64,000 nt of DNA from Actinomadura hibisca NBRC 15177 (GCF_001552635.1 NZ_BCRO01000026.1:124001-188000), one strand, 5' to 3'. Positions 8,044-16,832 are shown, counted from the stretch's first letter. Numbers and translations are program-made. The notes: generated from the sequence alone by a model not told the origin.

Positions 8044-8979
8044 ATGGCCGGTACGTCGCAGACCGCGTCCGGATCCGAGGCGAACGACCGGCCGGACCCT
8101 GCGACCGAGGCGTTCGTCGCGCACCGCAACCTGCTGTTCACCGTCGCCTACGAGATCCTCGGTTCAGCGGCCGACGCCGAGGACGTCCTCCAGGAAACCT
8201 GGTTGCGGTGGGCGGACGTCGATTTCGCCACCGTCCGGGAACCGCGCGCGTACCTGGTGCGCATCACCACCCGGCAGTCACTGACCCGGCTGCGCACGCT
8301 CGGCCGCCGCAAGGAGTCCTACGTCGGCCCCTGGCTGCCCGAACCGCTGCTCACGGCACCTGACGTGGCCGAGGACGTCGAACTCGCCGACAGCGTCTCG
8401 ATGGCGATGTTGTTGGTGCTGGAAACGCTCGCGCCGACCGAACGGGCGGTGTTCGTGCTGCGCGAGGTGTTCGCCCTCAGCCACGAGGAGATCGCGCAGG
8501 CCGTCGACAAGAGCCCCGCCGCCGTCCGCCAGATCGCGCACCGGGCACGGGCCCACGTCGCCGCGCGCCGACCGCGCGACGCCGCCTCCCCGGCCGAGAC
8601 CCGGGCCGCGCTGGCGGCCTTCCAGCAGGCGGTCGAGACCGGGGACCTGCAACACCTGCTGGACATCCTCGCGCCGGACGTCGTCGCCCTGAGCGACGGC
8701 GGCGGGATCAAGCAGGCCGTGCCGCGCCCCGTCGTGGGGGCCGCCAAGGTGGGCCGCCTGCTGGCCGGGGGCCTGGCCAAGATCGGCGCCAAGATCTCGA
8801 CCGAGCCGGTCGAGGTCAACGGCCACCCGGCCCTGGTCCTGCGGATCGACGGCGAACTGGACTCCGTCCTGGCGATGCGGATGGAGAACGGCCTGGTCAG
8901 CAGCCTGTACTTCGTACGCAACCCGGAGAAGTTGTCGCACATGGGGCAGGAGACCACGATGAGCCGCACGGCTATCTGA
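8044..8979 (+). CDS. sigJ: ECF41-family RNA polymerase sigma factor (SigJ-type) with SnoaL-like C-terminal domain
   Basis: A 311-residue sigma factor. Sigma-2 spans about residues 20-95 (YEILGSAADAEDVLQETWLRW), the linker carries the ECF41 hallmark WLPEPL at 97-102, and sigma-4 covers about 120-175 (LSHEEIAQAVDKSPAAVRQI). An NTF2-fold C-terminal domain follows, with SDGGGIKQAV, known in this family to control sigma activity instead of a separate anti-sigma factor. AGAGGGGAA precedes the ATG. An ECF41-like promoter lies upstream. The usual ECF41 partner (a carboxymuconolactone decarboxylase, oxidoreductase or epimerase) is not adjacent; the nearest small enzyme-like gene is the SnoaL protein upstream. 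Confidence 0.9.
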   Translation: MAGTSQTASGSEANDRPDPATEAFVAHRNLLFTVAYEILGSAADAEDVLQETWLRWADVDFATVREPRAYLVRITTRQSLTRLRTLGRRKESYVGPWLPEPLLTAPDVAEDVELADSVSMAMLLVLETLAPTERAVFVLREVFALSHEEIAQAVDKSPAAVRQIAHRARAHVAARRPRDAASPAETRAALAAFQQAVETGDLQHLLDILAPDVVALSDGGGIKQAVPRPVVGAAKVGRLLAGGLAKIGAKISTEPVEVNGHPALVLRIDGELDSVLAMRMENGLVSSLYFVRNPEKLSHMGQETTMSRTAI

Positions 8980-9095
8980 CAACTATGCTCCGCAGAGCCA
9001 TCGGCCTGGGCATATGGGTTTTGAGGACGCACTGCGTCCGATCTTGATTATATTTCGGGCGATCGCACAAAACTCGCTGCCGCGAAGGAGCCACC

Positions 9096-9584
9096 GTGCT
9101 GGCGCTCGTTCTGCTGTTCGGTTTTCTGGCCGGGGCGTTGATCGGCCTGGTCGTGGCTCTCGGCGGCGTCGTGGTGGCGGTTCGAGGCGGGCGACGCTCT
9201 CCGGCCAGGCGGTGGAAAGGAGGGGCGCTCTTCACGCTGGGCGCGGCGATCGGTGTGTACGCCTGGGGGATGGCGCACGTAGGGATGGCGGTCCTGGACG
9301 CGGAGGACGGCGGAACGGACTCTTCTCCACTCAGACCATGCCGAGGGAAGGCCGACGCCGCGACGGTGGCACGGGTCATCGACTACCAGGTGAGCTGGGT
9401 GCCGCTCCGCTTTGAATGCCACCTGACCGGCGGCGGAAGCTACGCGACCTCCACGGTGCCCGGATACGTCAATCCGATCGCATGGACGTTCGGCATCGTG
9501 GGACTCGTCGGCATCGTCTCCACGTCGGGAACTGCAGAACGAGCCTCCCGCAACCCCCAGGACGAGACCAGCACAATCGTCTGA
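9096..9584 (+). CDS. Hypothetical membrane protein
   Basis: A 162-residue protein with no recognised family. GAAGGAG lies 5 nt before the GTG. There are three hydrophobic segments: residues 1-30, about 45-65 and about 130-147. Between the second and third is an extracytoplasmic-looking loop with two cysteines (RPCRG and RFECHL) that could form a disulfide. The C-terminus is short and polar. It stands alone between the ECF41 gene and a convergent hypothetical gene. Confidence 0.6.
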   Translation: MLALVLLFGFLAGALIGLVVALGGVVVAVRGGRRSPARRWKGGALFTLGAAIGVYAWGMAHVGMAVLDAEDGGTDSSPLRPCRGKADAATVARVIDYQVSWVPLRFECHLTGGGSYATSTVPGYVNPIAWTFGIVGLVGIVSTSGTAERASRNPQDETSTIV

Positions 9585-9674
9585 CCAGCACCAGATGAAG
9601 CCGCCATTGGAGAAGAGCACCGGCCTGGGAGATTGAATCTCAAGCCCGGTCTGTTGTTTGAGTTCCGCCCCCGC

Positions 9675-10145
9675 TTAGCGTGATGTTTCCGGCGGATTTT
9701 GCCCTGGTTCATCCGCTGCTACAACGGGCCTCCACAATCCCTGCTGCTCCAGAAGCATCCTGGCTGCTTCCCGGGTTCGTTGCGCTGCCGCGGTCGAGGT
9801 CGTGGCGATCTTGTGAAGCTGGTCGGCGAACGGTTCGACCTCGTGCGCCGTCAGCCAGTGGAGGGCACGGGAGATCCAGTGGTCCGACCAGGCCGTCAGC
9901 CCAGCGGCGATGACGGTGCGCATCGGTTCGGCGAGGTCCGGGTCCCCGGGTTCGAGACGCGCCCGAGCTTGGGCTTCGACCTCTTGGCGGGGTCGTTCCA
10001 CCAGAGGAAGCAGCCCAATCGCAGCTCGCGCGAGCGGAACCGCCAGGCGGCCGGGAGGCGCGTCGAAAGCCCAGCGCCCGTCCGAAAGGATCAGCCAAGA
10101 TTCCCCAGGTTTGATTTCCAGGATCTTGCGCGCCGAACCCGTCAT
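9675..10145 (-). CDS. Hypothetical protein
   Basis: A 156-residue soluble protein with no family I recognise. The first third is beta-like (ILEIKPGESWLILSDGRWAF) and the rest is helical and charged (RPRQEVEAQARARLEPGD, EPFADQLHKIATTSTAAAQR). The ATG at 10145 is used; a TTG 30 nt upstream is an alternative, and neither has a strong ribosome-binding site. It lies in the accessory-looking stretch 9.6-13.4 kb. Confidence 0.5.
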   Translation of the reverse strand: MTGSARKILEIKPGESWLILSDGRWAFDAPPGRLAVPLARAAIGLLPLVERPRQEVEAQARARLEPGDPDLAEPMRTVIAAGLTAWSDHWISRALHWLTAHEVEPFADQLHKIATTSTAAAQRTREAARMLLEQQGLWRPVVAADEPGQNPPETSR

Positions 10146-10362
10146 GTCTGGAGTATCCCGCAGTCGCCTGTGCAATTGCTAAGCGTTGCCGGCCTAGATC
10201 GGTCCCGCATCGCGGATGTCATTGTCATGGGCTTCGGTCTGTGCCACTGATGACTCGCAGGCGACATCGTGGCCGTTCCAAATTTCCAGACCACTACCTG
10301 GAGGAATGCGCGCTCAGTGCTTGATCGGCACAGCCGCGGTGTTCACGCCGTGCTCCGCCAGA

Positions 10363-10689
10363 TCAGCGGATTCCGATGTGGCATCGGCGCAACGCATAGG
10401 TGCCGAAGTCTTCGGCGAGCTGCTCGGCACCGCCACGAGCTTCGGTCCCGGGATCCCAGACCACGACCGGATACTCGTCCTCGTCGTGCTGCAGGGAGCT
10501 GTCGAGCGAGACGATGCCGCCCATGCCGTCGTACTCGATGACGAGCAGGGCCAACGGAAAGCGCTCGTCGTCGCGGGCGTCGAGGGTTTCCGGCACCGTG
10601 CCGAGCAGTCGGTCGCCTCCTGCGGGCGTGCGGTAAACGCCGAGCAACTCCACTCCACCGGCCTCACAACTGCCCAACTCTCCGTCCAC
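10363..10689 (-). pseudogene. Truncated SUKH (SMI1/KNR4-like) domain protein
   Basis: A 108-codon frame from a GTG whose C-terminal half fits the SUKH fold: GGIVSLDSSL, then DEYPVVVWDPGTEA and EDFGTYALRR at the end. The N-terminal helices and the Trp/Gly-rich strand expected in a full SUKH domain (about 130-160 residues) are missing. The frame closes only six codons upstream of the GTG (TGA at 10704-10706). SUKH proteins are frequent immunity proteins of polymorphic toxins, but no toxin gene is visible nearby. I read it as a 5'-truncated remnant; a functional mini-protein is possible. Confidence 0.5.
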
Positions 10690-10828
10690 GTTGTTGTGAT
10701 GGGCTCAAGGCACGACATCCTCGCAGCTCACGGCCGTCTGGCCATCGTGAGCACAACTCGTCTGCGGAAATCTGCGGACTGATCGTCACTGCCGACGGAT
10801 AACGTGCCCGCTGACGGCAGGAGGGGAC

Positions 10829-11290
10829 ATCAGCACGTGGGGACCAGGCGCTTTCGATAACGATGATGCCGCGGACTTCGCATGGGAACTGGACGAGGCG
10901 CCCGGAGAGCAACGGCCCGACTCGATCCGCGCGGCGCTGGAGGCCGAGATCCGCGGCGATGAGTACGTTGAGGCCGTGGCGCTCGGAGCTGTGGCGATCG
11001 TCGCGTCACAGTGCCCGGCAGGTGAGCCGACCGACCCCGTCTACGGTCCCAACGAGCAGATGCCGACGCTTCCACTGGATCTACGGCTGCTGGCCTTGCA
11101 GGCGCTGGACCGTGTGATCGACGGCGAGGCCGAGGTGTCCCCTGTATGGCACGAGGGTGATTCAGGCAAGCAGTGGCGTGCCTCAGCGGGGCGGCTGCGG
11201 AGCGTTCTCATGGCAGCGCTGGAAGACCCGCGCCAGACAAAGCTGCCTCTGGATGAGAACACCGGCTTCGGAAGAGCCACCAAGAGGTGA
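10829..11290 (+). CDS. DUF4259 domain protein with apparent ATC start
   Basis: From 10829 the frame reads xSTWGPGAFDNDDAADFAWE, the typical N-terminus of DUF4259 proteins, which normally begin MGTWG. The codon where the initiator should be is ATC, preceded by AGGAGG at 10819-10824, four bases away. No ATG, GTG or TTG exists in frame until GTG at 10976, which would delete about 50 conserved residues. The gene therefore uses a rare ATC start, has lost its start codon, or contains a base error. From ATC the product would be 153 residues. Function unknown. Confidence 0.62.
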   Translation: MSTWGPGAFDNDDAADFAWELDEAPGEQRPDSIRAALEAEIRGDEYVEAVALGAVAIVASQCPAGEPTDPVYGPNEQMPTLPLDLRLLALQALDRVIDGEAEVSPVWHEGDSGKQWRASAGRLRSVLMAALEDPRQTKLPLDENTGFGRATKR

Positions 11291-11354
11291 GGGCGACGAC
11301 GGCCTGTTCGACCAGAGTCCGCACCGTAGAAGTGGTGGTCGTGCTGTGCAGGGG

Positions 11355-11555
11355 TCAGTCCTCGTCGATCGCCACCAGGGTGACGGTGGTGTCGCCTCCG
11401 GAGCCGATGATCACTCGGTCGAAGGTGTAGATGGTCACTGAATCCCAACCTCCCGACCGTTCACCGCTCACGTGGTAGTTGCTCCACCAGCGGCCGGCGG
11501 GGCCGATCGCCCGGATCAACTGCTCGGTGAGGGAGGCGGCGTTCTCGCGGTTCAT
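11355..11555 (-). CDS. Small hypothetical protein
   Basis: A 66-residue acidic protein from an ATG with a weak GGGCGG upstream. It has an amphipathic N-terminal helix (AASLTEQLIRAIG), then alternating beta-like segments (WDSVTIYTFDRVIIG, TTVTLVAIDED). No family recognised. It lies 45 nt downstream of the membrane-anchored gene at 11601-12470 in the same direction and is probably co-transcribed with it. Confidence 0.5.
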   Translation of the reverse strand: MNRENAASLTEQLIRAIGPAGRWWSNYHVSGERSGGWDSVTIYTFDRVIIGSGGDTTVTLVAIDED

Positions 11556-11600
11556 CGGTCCGCCCAGCGCGGTGTCGGACTGCCGCGGTTCGTCGTTTTC

Positions 11601-12470
11601 TCAGGCGTCCACCAGTTTGCTGATCTTCCAGGTGCCGTCCGTTCGGACCAGGGTGGCCTTGAGGGCCAGGGCGGAGGCGGCGGGGGAGCCGAAGCCACCG
11701 AGGTTGATGAACATCAGCACCTCGGCGGACCGGTCGTTGCGCCGGATGATCCCCGTCCGGCGTACGGAACCGCCGGACAGGCCGGGCGGTTGCCCCGTGC
11801 GGGCCAGAAGCCGGGCGTACTGCTGCGGGGCATCGCCGATCAGACGGCTCAGGTCGGGCGCCCTGCGCCGCAACGAGGAACGCGGGTGCGGCGCACCGAT
11901 GACCGCGCCCATCACCTCCTCGGCCTCGTCGATGAATCGCGACTCCTCCGTCGGGGCGCCTGAGCGAGCTTCCCCAACTGCGACATGAGGACCGGGCGTC
12001 AGACCCAAGTAACGCGGCCGCCAACCCTGCAAGGGACGCTCCATGACCACGTCATAGCGACGCGCGGTATCGACGCCCGCAGCCTTTCCCCGGACAACGG
12101 CCATCAGTGCCACCCACGGTTCAGGAGTCTTGCCGCTGCCGGTGACCACCAACGTGGACACCCTCGCCTCGGCCAACTTCGCACTCGGACGGCAGAACGG
12201 TGTGTCGGCGTCCAAGCGGTCGCAGGGAACGGACACCACGTCGGTTCCCTGGGGCTGGCCGGGATCCTCGGAGCCCGTCGTGTTGAGGGCGAGCAGCCTG
12301 CGGCGTGCAATATCGGCGGCTTGGTCGCGATCGGCCCCAGACAGCACGGGGACAGGTCCGTCTTCAGGGGCCGCGACCGCCCACGTGATGGATCCCGCCA
12401 GGACGATCGGGATCGCGACCAGCGCGGCCTGGGCCCATTCGGCCATGTGCTTCCAGCGCATGGCCGACAT
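11601..12470 (-). CDS. Hypothetical membrane-anchored protein with NTF2-like C-terminus
   Basis: A 289-residue protein. One hydrophobic segment near the N-terminus (about residues 14-34) is followed by an extracytoplasmic region. The last 60 residues (SAEVLMFINLGGFGSP, LKATLVRTDGTWKISKLVDA) look like the end of an NTF2/TcpC-type domain found in conjugation proteins and in unrelated actinobacterial surface proteins. Two cysteines in VPCDRL and PFCRPS may pair. No conjugation genes are near, so I do not assign that role. Confidence 0.6.
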   Translation of the reverse strand: MSAMRWKHMAEWAQAALVAIPIVLAGSITWAVAAPEDGPVPVLSGADRDQAADIARRRLLALNTTGSEDPGQPQGTDVVSVPCDRLDADTPFCRPSAKLAEARVSTLVVTGSGKTPEPWVALMAVVRGKAAGVDTARRYDVVMERPLQGWRPRYLGLTPGPHVAVGEARSGAPTEESRFIDEAEEVMGAVIGAPHPRSSLRRRAPDLSRLIGDAPQQYARLLARTGQPPGLSGGSVRRTGIIRRNDRSAEVLMFINLGGFGSPAASALALKATLVRTDGTWKISKLVDA

Positions 12471-12669
12471 TTGATCATGTCGGGGGGATCGGCCGGTCCC
12501 GCTACAAGATCATTTAGTGTCCCGCCCTCCGAGCCGTTCCAGATGGTCGACGGGTGCGCCCGGCCCTCAGGAGGACGACCGGTGCCGGGTTGCAGGTTTG
12601 CCGTGCTGTGGCAGGGCACACGAACAGGCGCGAGTGAGGATGCCGCCGTCCAGCGAGCCTGAGGAACCC

Positions 12670-13416
12670 ATGGCTGCACCGCCCGAGCGGGAGACGGAAG
12701 TGAACCAAGGCGACAGCTCTGCCGACATCCGGTCGAGCAAGGCGGCTCGCGCTTCGGTGTGGGTCGCCGCGGCCGGTCTCCTGCTGACCGGCGGCGGGCT
12801 CTGCCTCCAGGCGTGCCAGACCGGGTACGCGGCCGAGCAGACCGCCAACGCCACCGGCGAGGCGGCCAAGAGCCGGGACGAGGTGGCCAAACGGCAGGCC
12901 CGGCTCGTCAACGTGTGGCCGAAGGAGCCGTTCACCGACGCGCGCGCGTACATCGTGGTCAGCAACCGGGCACAGAACCCGCTCTCCAACTTCCGGGTGT
13001 TCGTGGCGTTCGCCAAGACCGTCAGCGTCGACTACGGGATCCGGCGCTGGATCGTGATGCCGCCCTGCACCGAGCTGACGATCGACCTGCTGCAAATCGC
13101 CCGCTCGTTCCCCCGGACCGCCGCAGCGCTGGACCGCAACAAGCCACATCGCCACACCCTGGACTACGGGCTGATGTTCAACGATGCCAACGGTCAAGCG
13201 TGGACGCGCCATCCTTCGACCAGCGTCACCTACAACACCTGGCTGGAATACCTCGACGGAAAGGACCGGGACCGTTCTCCCACCGAGCCCAAATACCTGC
13301 GCGAAGCCGGCCACGTCCCGCACGCGGGCGAACCGATGACCCTGACGCCCAACGGCGGCACGTTCGTCGTCGGCAAACCCCGGCGGGCCGCCGACTGCGT
13401 CTCCGACCCGCAGTGA
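12670..13416 (+). CDS. Hypothetical membrane-anchored protein
   Basis: A 248-residue protein. The ATG at 12670 follows GAGGA by 5 nt; an in-frame ATG at 12640 is an alternative. A single hydrophobic segment lies at about residues 25-50 (VWVAAAGLLLTGGGLCLQAC). It is followed by a short Ala/Glu-rich helix typical of a membrane-proximal stalk, and then a beta-rich domain (VVSNRAQNPLSNFRVFVAF). This plan recurs in actinomycete proteins of unknown function near polymorphic loci. It is divergent from the gene at 12470. Confidence 0.6.
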   Translation: MAAPPERETEVNQGDSSADIRSSKAARASVWVAAAGLLLTGGGLCLQACQTGYAAEQTANATGEAAKSRDEVAKRQARLVNVWPKEPFTDARAYIVVSNRAQNPLSNFRVFVAFAKTVSVDYGIRRWIVMPPCTELTIDLLQIARSFPRTAAALDRNKPHRHTLDYGLMFNDANGQAWTRHPSTSVTYNTWLEYLDGKDRDRSPTEPKYLREAGHVPHAGEPMTLTPNGGTFVVGKPRRAADCVSDPQ

Positions 13417-13460
13417 CCGCGGGCCCTTTATGTCCTACGCTGGCGCACCGCTGGCCGAGT

Positions 13461-13514
13461 TCAGGACTCCCGGGAGTGCAGCCGGGTGCCGTCGCTCACC
13501 TCGACGTGTCCCAT
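13461..13514 (-). pseudogene. 17-codon remnant of an alpha/beta-hydrolase N-terminus
   Basis: Starting 6 nt downstream of the isomerase stop, an ATG opens a frame of 17 codons reading MGHVEVSDGTRLHSRES. VSDGTRLH is a common first strand of alpha/beta hydrolases. The frame then stops and no hydrolase follows. A perfect palindrome ACTCCCGGGAGT (13466-13477) lies across its end. Probably debris from a deletion. Confidence 0.3.
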
Positions 13515-13520
13515 CGTGGC

Positions 13521-14612
13521 TCAGGCCGCGGCCGTGTCCTCGTCGGCGGCGTCCAGGCCCTCGCCGAGCGTGGCGACGACCTGCGGCGAGTACCCGGCCT
13601 CGGCCAGCGGGACGATCACGTCGCGCCGCAGGTCCGGCAGGTACCCGAACAGGACGTCGGCCGGGCCCGCGATCTCCACCTCGCCGAGGGCGGCGGGCAG
13701 CAGCAGCGTCTCGGCCCGTCCCAGCTCCTCGCGGATCCCCCGGGCGCGCACCTGCACCGGCGCGCCCACGTTGGTCAGGATCTGCGCGGTGGTGAAGGAG
13801 CGCCGCAGCGGTTCCGCCGTCCCGGCGCCCCAGCGTTCCAGGGCGAAGTACGGGCCCGCGCACAGGAACGTCCGGTCCACCCCGTCACCGACCGCGATCT
13901 TCAGGCCGGTCCGGAAGTCGGGCCGCAGCTCCGGCTTCACCTCCTGCATCAGCATGTCGAGATTGGCCGCGAACTCCTCGTCCGGCACCGGGGAGCCGTC
14001 CTCCATGTTCCACTGCATCGCGTGCTGCTGGATGTCGGAGGTCTGCTCGATCTCGTAGATCAGCGTGTCCGGGCCGAAGCTGTGCGGGGTGCCGCCGGGC
14101 ACGTAGATCGTCTCTCCGGGACGCACCGGCAGGCGGCGCAGCACACGGTCGAAGTCCTGGGCCTCCAGCGCCGCGCGCAGCTCCTCTTCGGTGACGCCGT
14201 CCTTGACCCCGCACAGCGCGGTCGCGCCCGGCGCGGCGTCCAGGATGTGCCACGCCTCGGTCTTGCCGTTGCGCTCGCCTTCCAGGCGCTGCGCGGTCTC
14301 GTCGTCGGCGTGCAGGTGCACGGGCAGGGTTCCGGCGGCGTCGATGAACTTGGTCAGCACCGGGAAGCACTCGCCCGACCACCCCGCGCCCATCAGCTCC
14401 TCGGGATGCTCGGCGACCACCTGGCGCAACGACCGCCCGGCCAGCGGGCCGTTGGTCACCGTCCCGCTGAAGCCCTCGACGTCGCTGCACTCCCACGTCT
14501 CCGCGACGCTCCAGTCCGGGATGCCCGTCTTGCCCAGGCGGCGGGCGATCGCGTGCCCGCCGAACACCAGCGGCTTGGCCGTGACGGTGAGCCGCAGCGG
14601 GTACGGGTCCAT
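13521..14612 (-). CDS. manA: Class I mannose-6-phosphate isomerase-like cupin enzyme
   Basis: A 363-residue zinc cupin isomerase interconverting mannose-6-phosphate and fructose-6-phosphate, or a close paralogue. The metal-site segments are PVHLHADDETA, KTEAWHILDA and PGGTPHSFGP. The ATG at 14612 lies 11 nt after the stop of the upstream SDR gene, so they form an operon. It is shorter than the roughly 390-420 residues of housekeeping ManA and resembles the type found with stress or sugar operons. A role in mannose or compatible-solute metabolism is inferred. Confidence 0.82.
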   Translation of the reverse strand: MDPYPLRLTVTAKPLVFGGHAIARRLGKTGIPDWSVAETWECSDVEGFSGTVTNGPLAGRSLRQVVAEHPEELMGAGWSGECFPVLTKFIDAAGTLPVHLHADDETAQRLEGERNGKTEAWHILDAAPGATALCGVKDGVTEEELRAALEAQDFDRVLRRLPVRPGETIYVPGGTPHSFGPDTLIYEIEQTSDIQQHAMQWNMEDGSPVPDEEFAANLDMLMQEVKPELRPDFRTGLKIAVGDGVDRTFLCAGPYFALERWGAGTAEPLRRSFTTAQILTNVGAPVQVRARGIREELGRAETLLLPAALGEVEIAGPADVLFGYLPDLRRDVIVPLAEAGYSPQVVATLGEGLDAADEDTAAA

Positions 14613-14623
14613 CCCGCCGCCGT

Positions 14624-15463
14624 TCACAGGATCGGCTGGCCGCCGGTGACCGCGATCCGGGCCCCGGAGACGTAGCTGGCCTCGTCCGAGGCGAGCATCA
14701 CGTAGACCGGCGCGAGCTCGGCCGGCTGGCCGGGACGTCCCAGCGGCACCTGCTGGCCGAAGCTCTCCACCTGGTCGGCCGGCATGGTCGACGGGATCAG
14801 CGGCGTCCAGATCGGCCCGGGCGCGACGCTGTTGGCGCGGATGCCCTTCGAGGCGAGCATCTGGGACAACGAGCCGCACATGTTGGCGACGCCCGCCTTC
14901 GTGACGTTGTACGGCAGCAACGCCGGCGGCGGGGCGTCGGAGTTCACCGACGTGGATCCGATGATCGACGCGCCGGGCCGCATGTGCGGGACGGCCGCCT
15001 TGGTCAGGTGGAAGAAGGCGCTGATGTTGACGGCCAGCGTGCGGTCCCACTCCTCGTCGGGGACGTCCTCGATGGACTCGTGGGTCATCTGGAAGGCGGC
15101 GTTGTTGACCAGCACGTCCACCCGGCCGAACTCCTCCACCGCCCTGCCGATGATCGACCGGCAGTGCGCGGGGTCGGCGATGTCGCCGGGCACCAGCACG
15201 CACTTGCGCCCGGCGTCCTCGACCCAGCGCTGCGTCTCGGCCGCGTCCTCGTCCTCGTCGAGGTAGGAGATCAGCACGTCGGCGCCCTCGCGGGCGAAGG
15301 CGATCGCCACCGCGCGCCCGATGCCGCTGTCCCCGCCAGTGATCACCGCCGCCTTGCCCGCCAGCCGGCCGGAACCACGGTAGCTCTCCTCGCCGTGGTC
15401 GGGCTTGGGATCCATCCGCCCGGTGAGCCCGGGAGGGGACTGCTGCTGGGAAGGCTGCGACAT
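14624..15463 (-). CDS. Stress-type SDR oxidoreductase (YdaD/YghA-like)
   Basis: A 279-residue classical SDR. It has a long polar N-terminus ending MDPKPDHGEESYRGSG, characteristic of the general-stress SDR group. The cofactor motif is ITGGDSGIGRA, then NNAA, the catalytic Ser in IIGSTSVNS and YxxxK in PYNVTKAG. The C-terminus ends with VTGGQPIL. GGAGAG precedes the ATG. B. subtilis homologues are sigma-B dependent, and here a sigma-B-like promoter motif lies about 55 nt upstream. Substrate unknown. Confidence 0.88.
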   Translation of the reverse strand: MSQPSQQQSPPGLTGRMDPKPDHGEESYRGSGRLAGKAAVITGGDSGIGRAVAIAFAREGADVLISYLDEDEDAAETQRWVEDAGRKCVLVPGDIADPAHCRSIIGRAVEEFGRVDVLVNNAAFQMTHESIEDVPDEEWDRTLAVNISAFFHLTKAAVPHMRPGASIIGSTSVNSDAPPPALLPYNVTKAGVANMCGSLSQMLASKGIRANSVAPGPIWTPLIPSTMPADQVESFGQQVPLGRPGQPAELAPVYVMLASDEASYVSGARIAVTGGQPIL

Positions 15464-15516
15464 GGTTCTCTCCTACGGGCCGGTCAGGGTGGGCGAAGAG
15501 GATGATCTGGTGCTGG

Positions 15517-15542
15517 TATCCCTGACGGCACGCCTCCCAAAC
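15517..15542 (-). promoter_or_regulatory. Candidate sigma-B-like promoter for the SDR-isomerase operon
   Basis: On the minus strand GTTT (15542-15539), a 16-nt spacer and GGGATA (15522-15517) resemble the actinomycete sigma-B-type form GTTT-N14-16-GGGTAT. It lies 54 nt before the SDR start. The motif is short, so the call rests partly on the stress character of the operon. Confidence 0.42.
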
Positions 15543-15671
15543 GGCGTCCAAAGCGGCGCGGGGGCTTGCAGCGCCCAATGTTTGCCTGGGCGGAAGATGA
15601 TGAATGAACGTTTTATCCGCGAATGAGGTGACGTTGCTCGCCACCCAGGCCCCGACGCGGAGCGATCCGGG

Positions 15672-16832
15672 TCAGCGCACCAGGCGGAAGAACGTGCGCA
15701 CCTCGTCCACGAACAGCTCGGGCTGCTCGAACGCGGCAAAGTGCCCGCCCCTGTCCGGCTCGTTCCAGTGCCGGATGTCGGTGAACCGCCGCTCCGCCCA
15801 CCGCCGCGAGGGGCGGGGGTTCTCCCCGGGAAAGATCGAGCAGCCGGTCGGGACCGTCACCACGTCGGTCGTCGCCCCCGCGAACCGCCGCTGGACCTGC
15901 TTGAAGCTCTCCCAGTAGAGCCGGGCGGCGGAGGCCCCGGTCCCCGGCAGCCAGTAGAGCATCAGGTTGTCGAGCAGCTCGTCACGGGTGAGGACGTTCT
16001 CCAGGTGGCCGTCGCAGTCGGTCCACGACCGGAACTTCTCCACGATCCACGCGCACAACAACGCGGGGGAGTCCACCAGGCCGTAGCCGATGGTCTGCGG
16101 CTTGGTGGACTGTTCGAGCGAGTAGCCGTCCTCCCATTCCCGGCTGTGCTCCAGCGCGTCGAGCGCCGACCGCTCGGCGGGGGTGAGGTCGTCGAAGGTG
16201 GCGGGGTCGGGTGCCGCGAGCGGCGGGGTGAGGTGGATGCCCGCGACGTGGCCGGGGTCCTGCTGGCCGACGCAGGTGGTGATGCTGGTGCCCCAGTCGC
16301 CGCCCTGCGCGCCGTAGCGGTCGTAGCCGAGGCGCGCCATCAGCGTGATCCACGCCGCGGCGATCCGCTCGACGCCCCAGCCCCGGCCGGACGGCTTGTC
16401 GCTGAAGCCGTAGCCGGGCAGCGAGGGGCAGACGACGTGGAAGGCGTCGCGCGCCTCGCCGCCGTGGGCGGTCGGGTCGGTCAGCGGGCCGACGACCTTC
16501 AGGAACTCCACGACCGAGCCGGGCCAGCCGTGGGTCAGGACCAGCGGCAGGGCGTCCTCGTGCGGGGAGCGGACGTGGAGGAAGTGCACGCCGAGGCCGT
16601 CGATCGTGGTGCGGTACTGCGGCAGCGCGTTCAGCCGCCGCTCGGTCGCCCGCCAGTCGTAGCGCTCGGCCCAGTAGCGGCACAACTCCTGGAGATAGCC
16701 GAGCGGGACGCCCTGCGACCAGTCGTCGACGGTCTCCGGCTCCGGCCACCGGGTGCGGGCCAGCCGTTCCCGCAGGTCGCGCAGGCTGGACTCGGGGACG
16801 TCGAGGTGGAACGGGGTCACCGCGGCTGGCAT
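15672..16832 (-). CDS. Epoxide hydrolase (EHN-domain, alpha/beta hydrolase fold)
   Basis: A 386-residue enzyme hydrolysing epoxides to diols. The N-terminal EHN lid runs over about residues 3-110 (PFHLDVPESSLRDLRERLAR, RWPEPETVDDWSQGVPLGYL). The oxyanion segment is HGWPGS at 101-106, the nucleophile Asp179 lies in AQGGDWGTS, and the catalytic His is in DRGGHFAAFEQP near the end. AAGGAG precedes the ATG. The upstream MFS gene runs into this gene. Confidence 0.9.
   Translation of the reverse strand: MPAAVTPFHLDVPESSLRDLRERLARTRWPEPETVDDWSQGVPLGYLQELCRYWAERYDWRATERRLNALPQYRTTIDGLGVHFLHVRSPHEDALPLVLTHGWPGSVVEFLKVVGPLTDPTAHGGEARDAFHVVCPSLPGYGFSDKPSGRGWGVERIAAAWITLMARLGYDRYGAQGGDWGTSITTCVGQQDPGHVAGIHLTPPLAAPDPATFDDLTPAERSALDALEHSREWEDGYSLEQSTKPQTIGYGLVDSPALLCAWIVEKFRSWTDCDGHLENVLTRDELLDNLMLYWLPGTGASAARLYWESFKQVQRRFAGATTDVVTVPTGCSIFPGENPRPSRRWAERRFTDIRHWNEPDRGGHFAAFEQPELFVDEVRTFFRLVR

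Noticed and set aside
10216..10782. Plus-strand 188-codon gene
   Set aside because: It lies antisense to the SUKH remnant and has shadow-like composition; the minus-strand frame carries the recognisable motif.
11601..12470. Conjugation protein TcpC
   Set aside because: Only the membrane anchor and C-terminal NTF2-like pattern agree, and no other transfer gene is present in the window.
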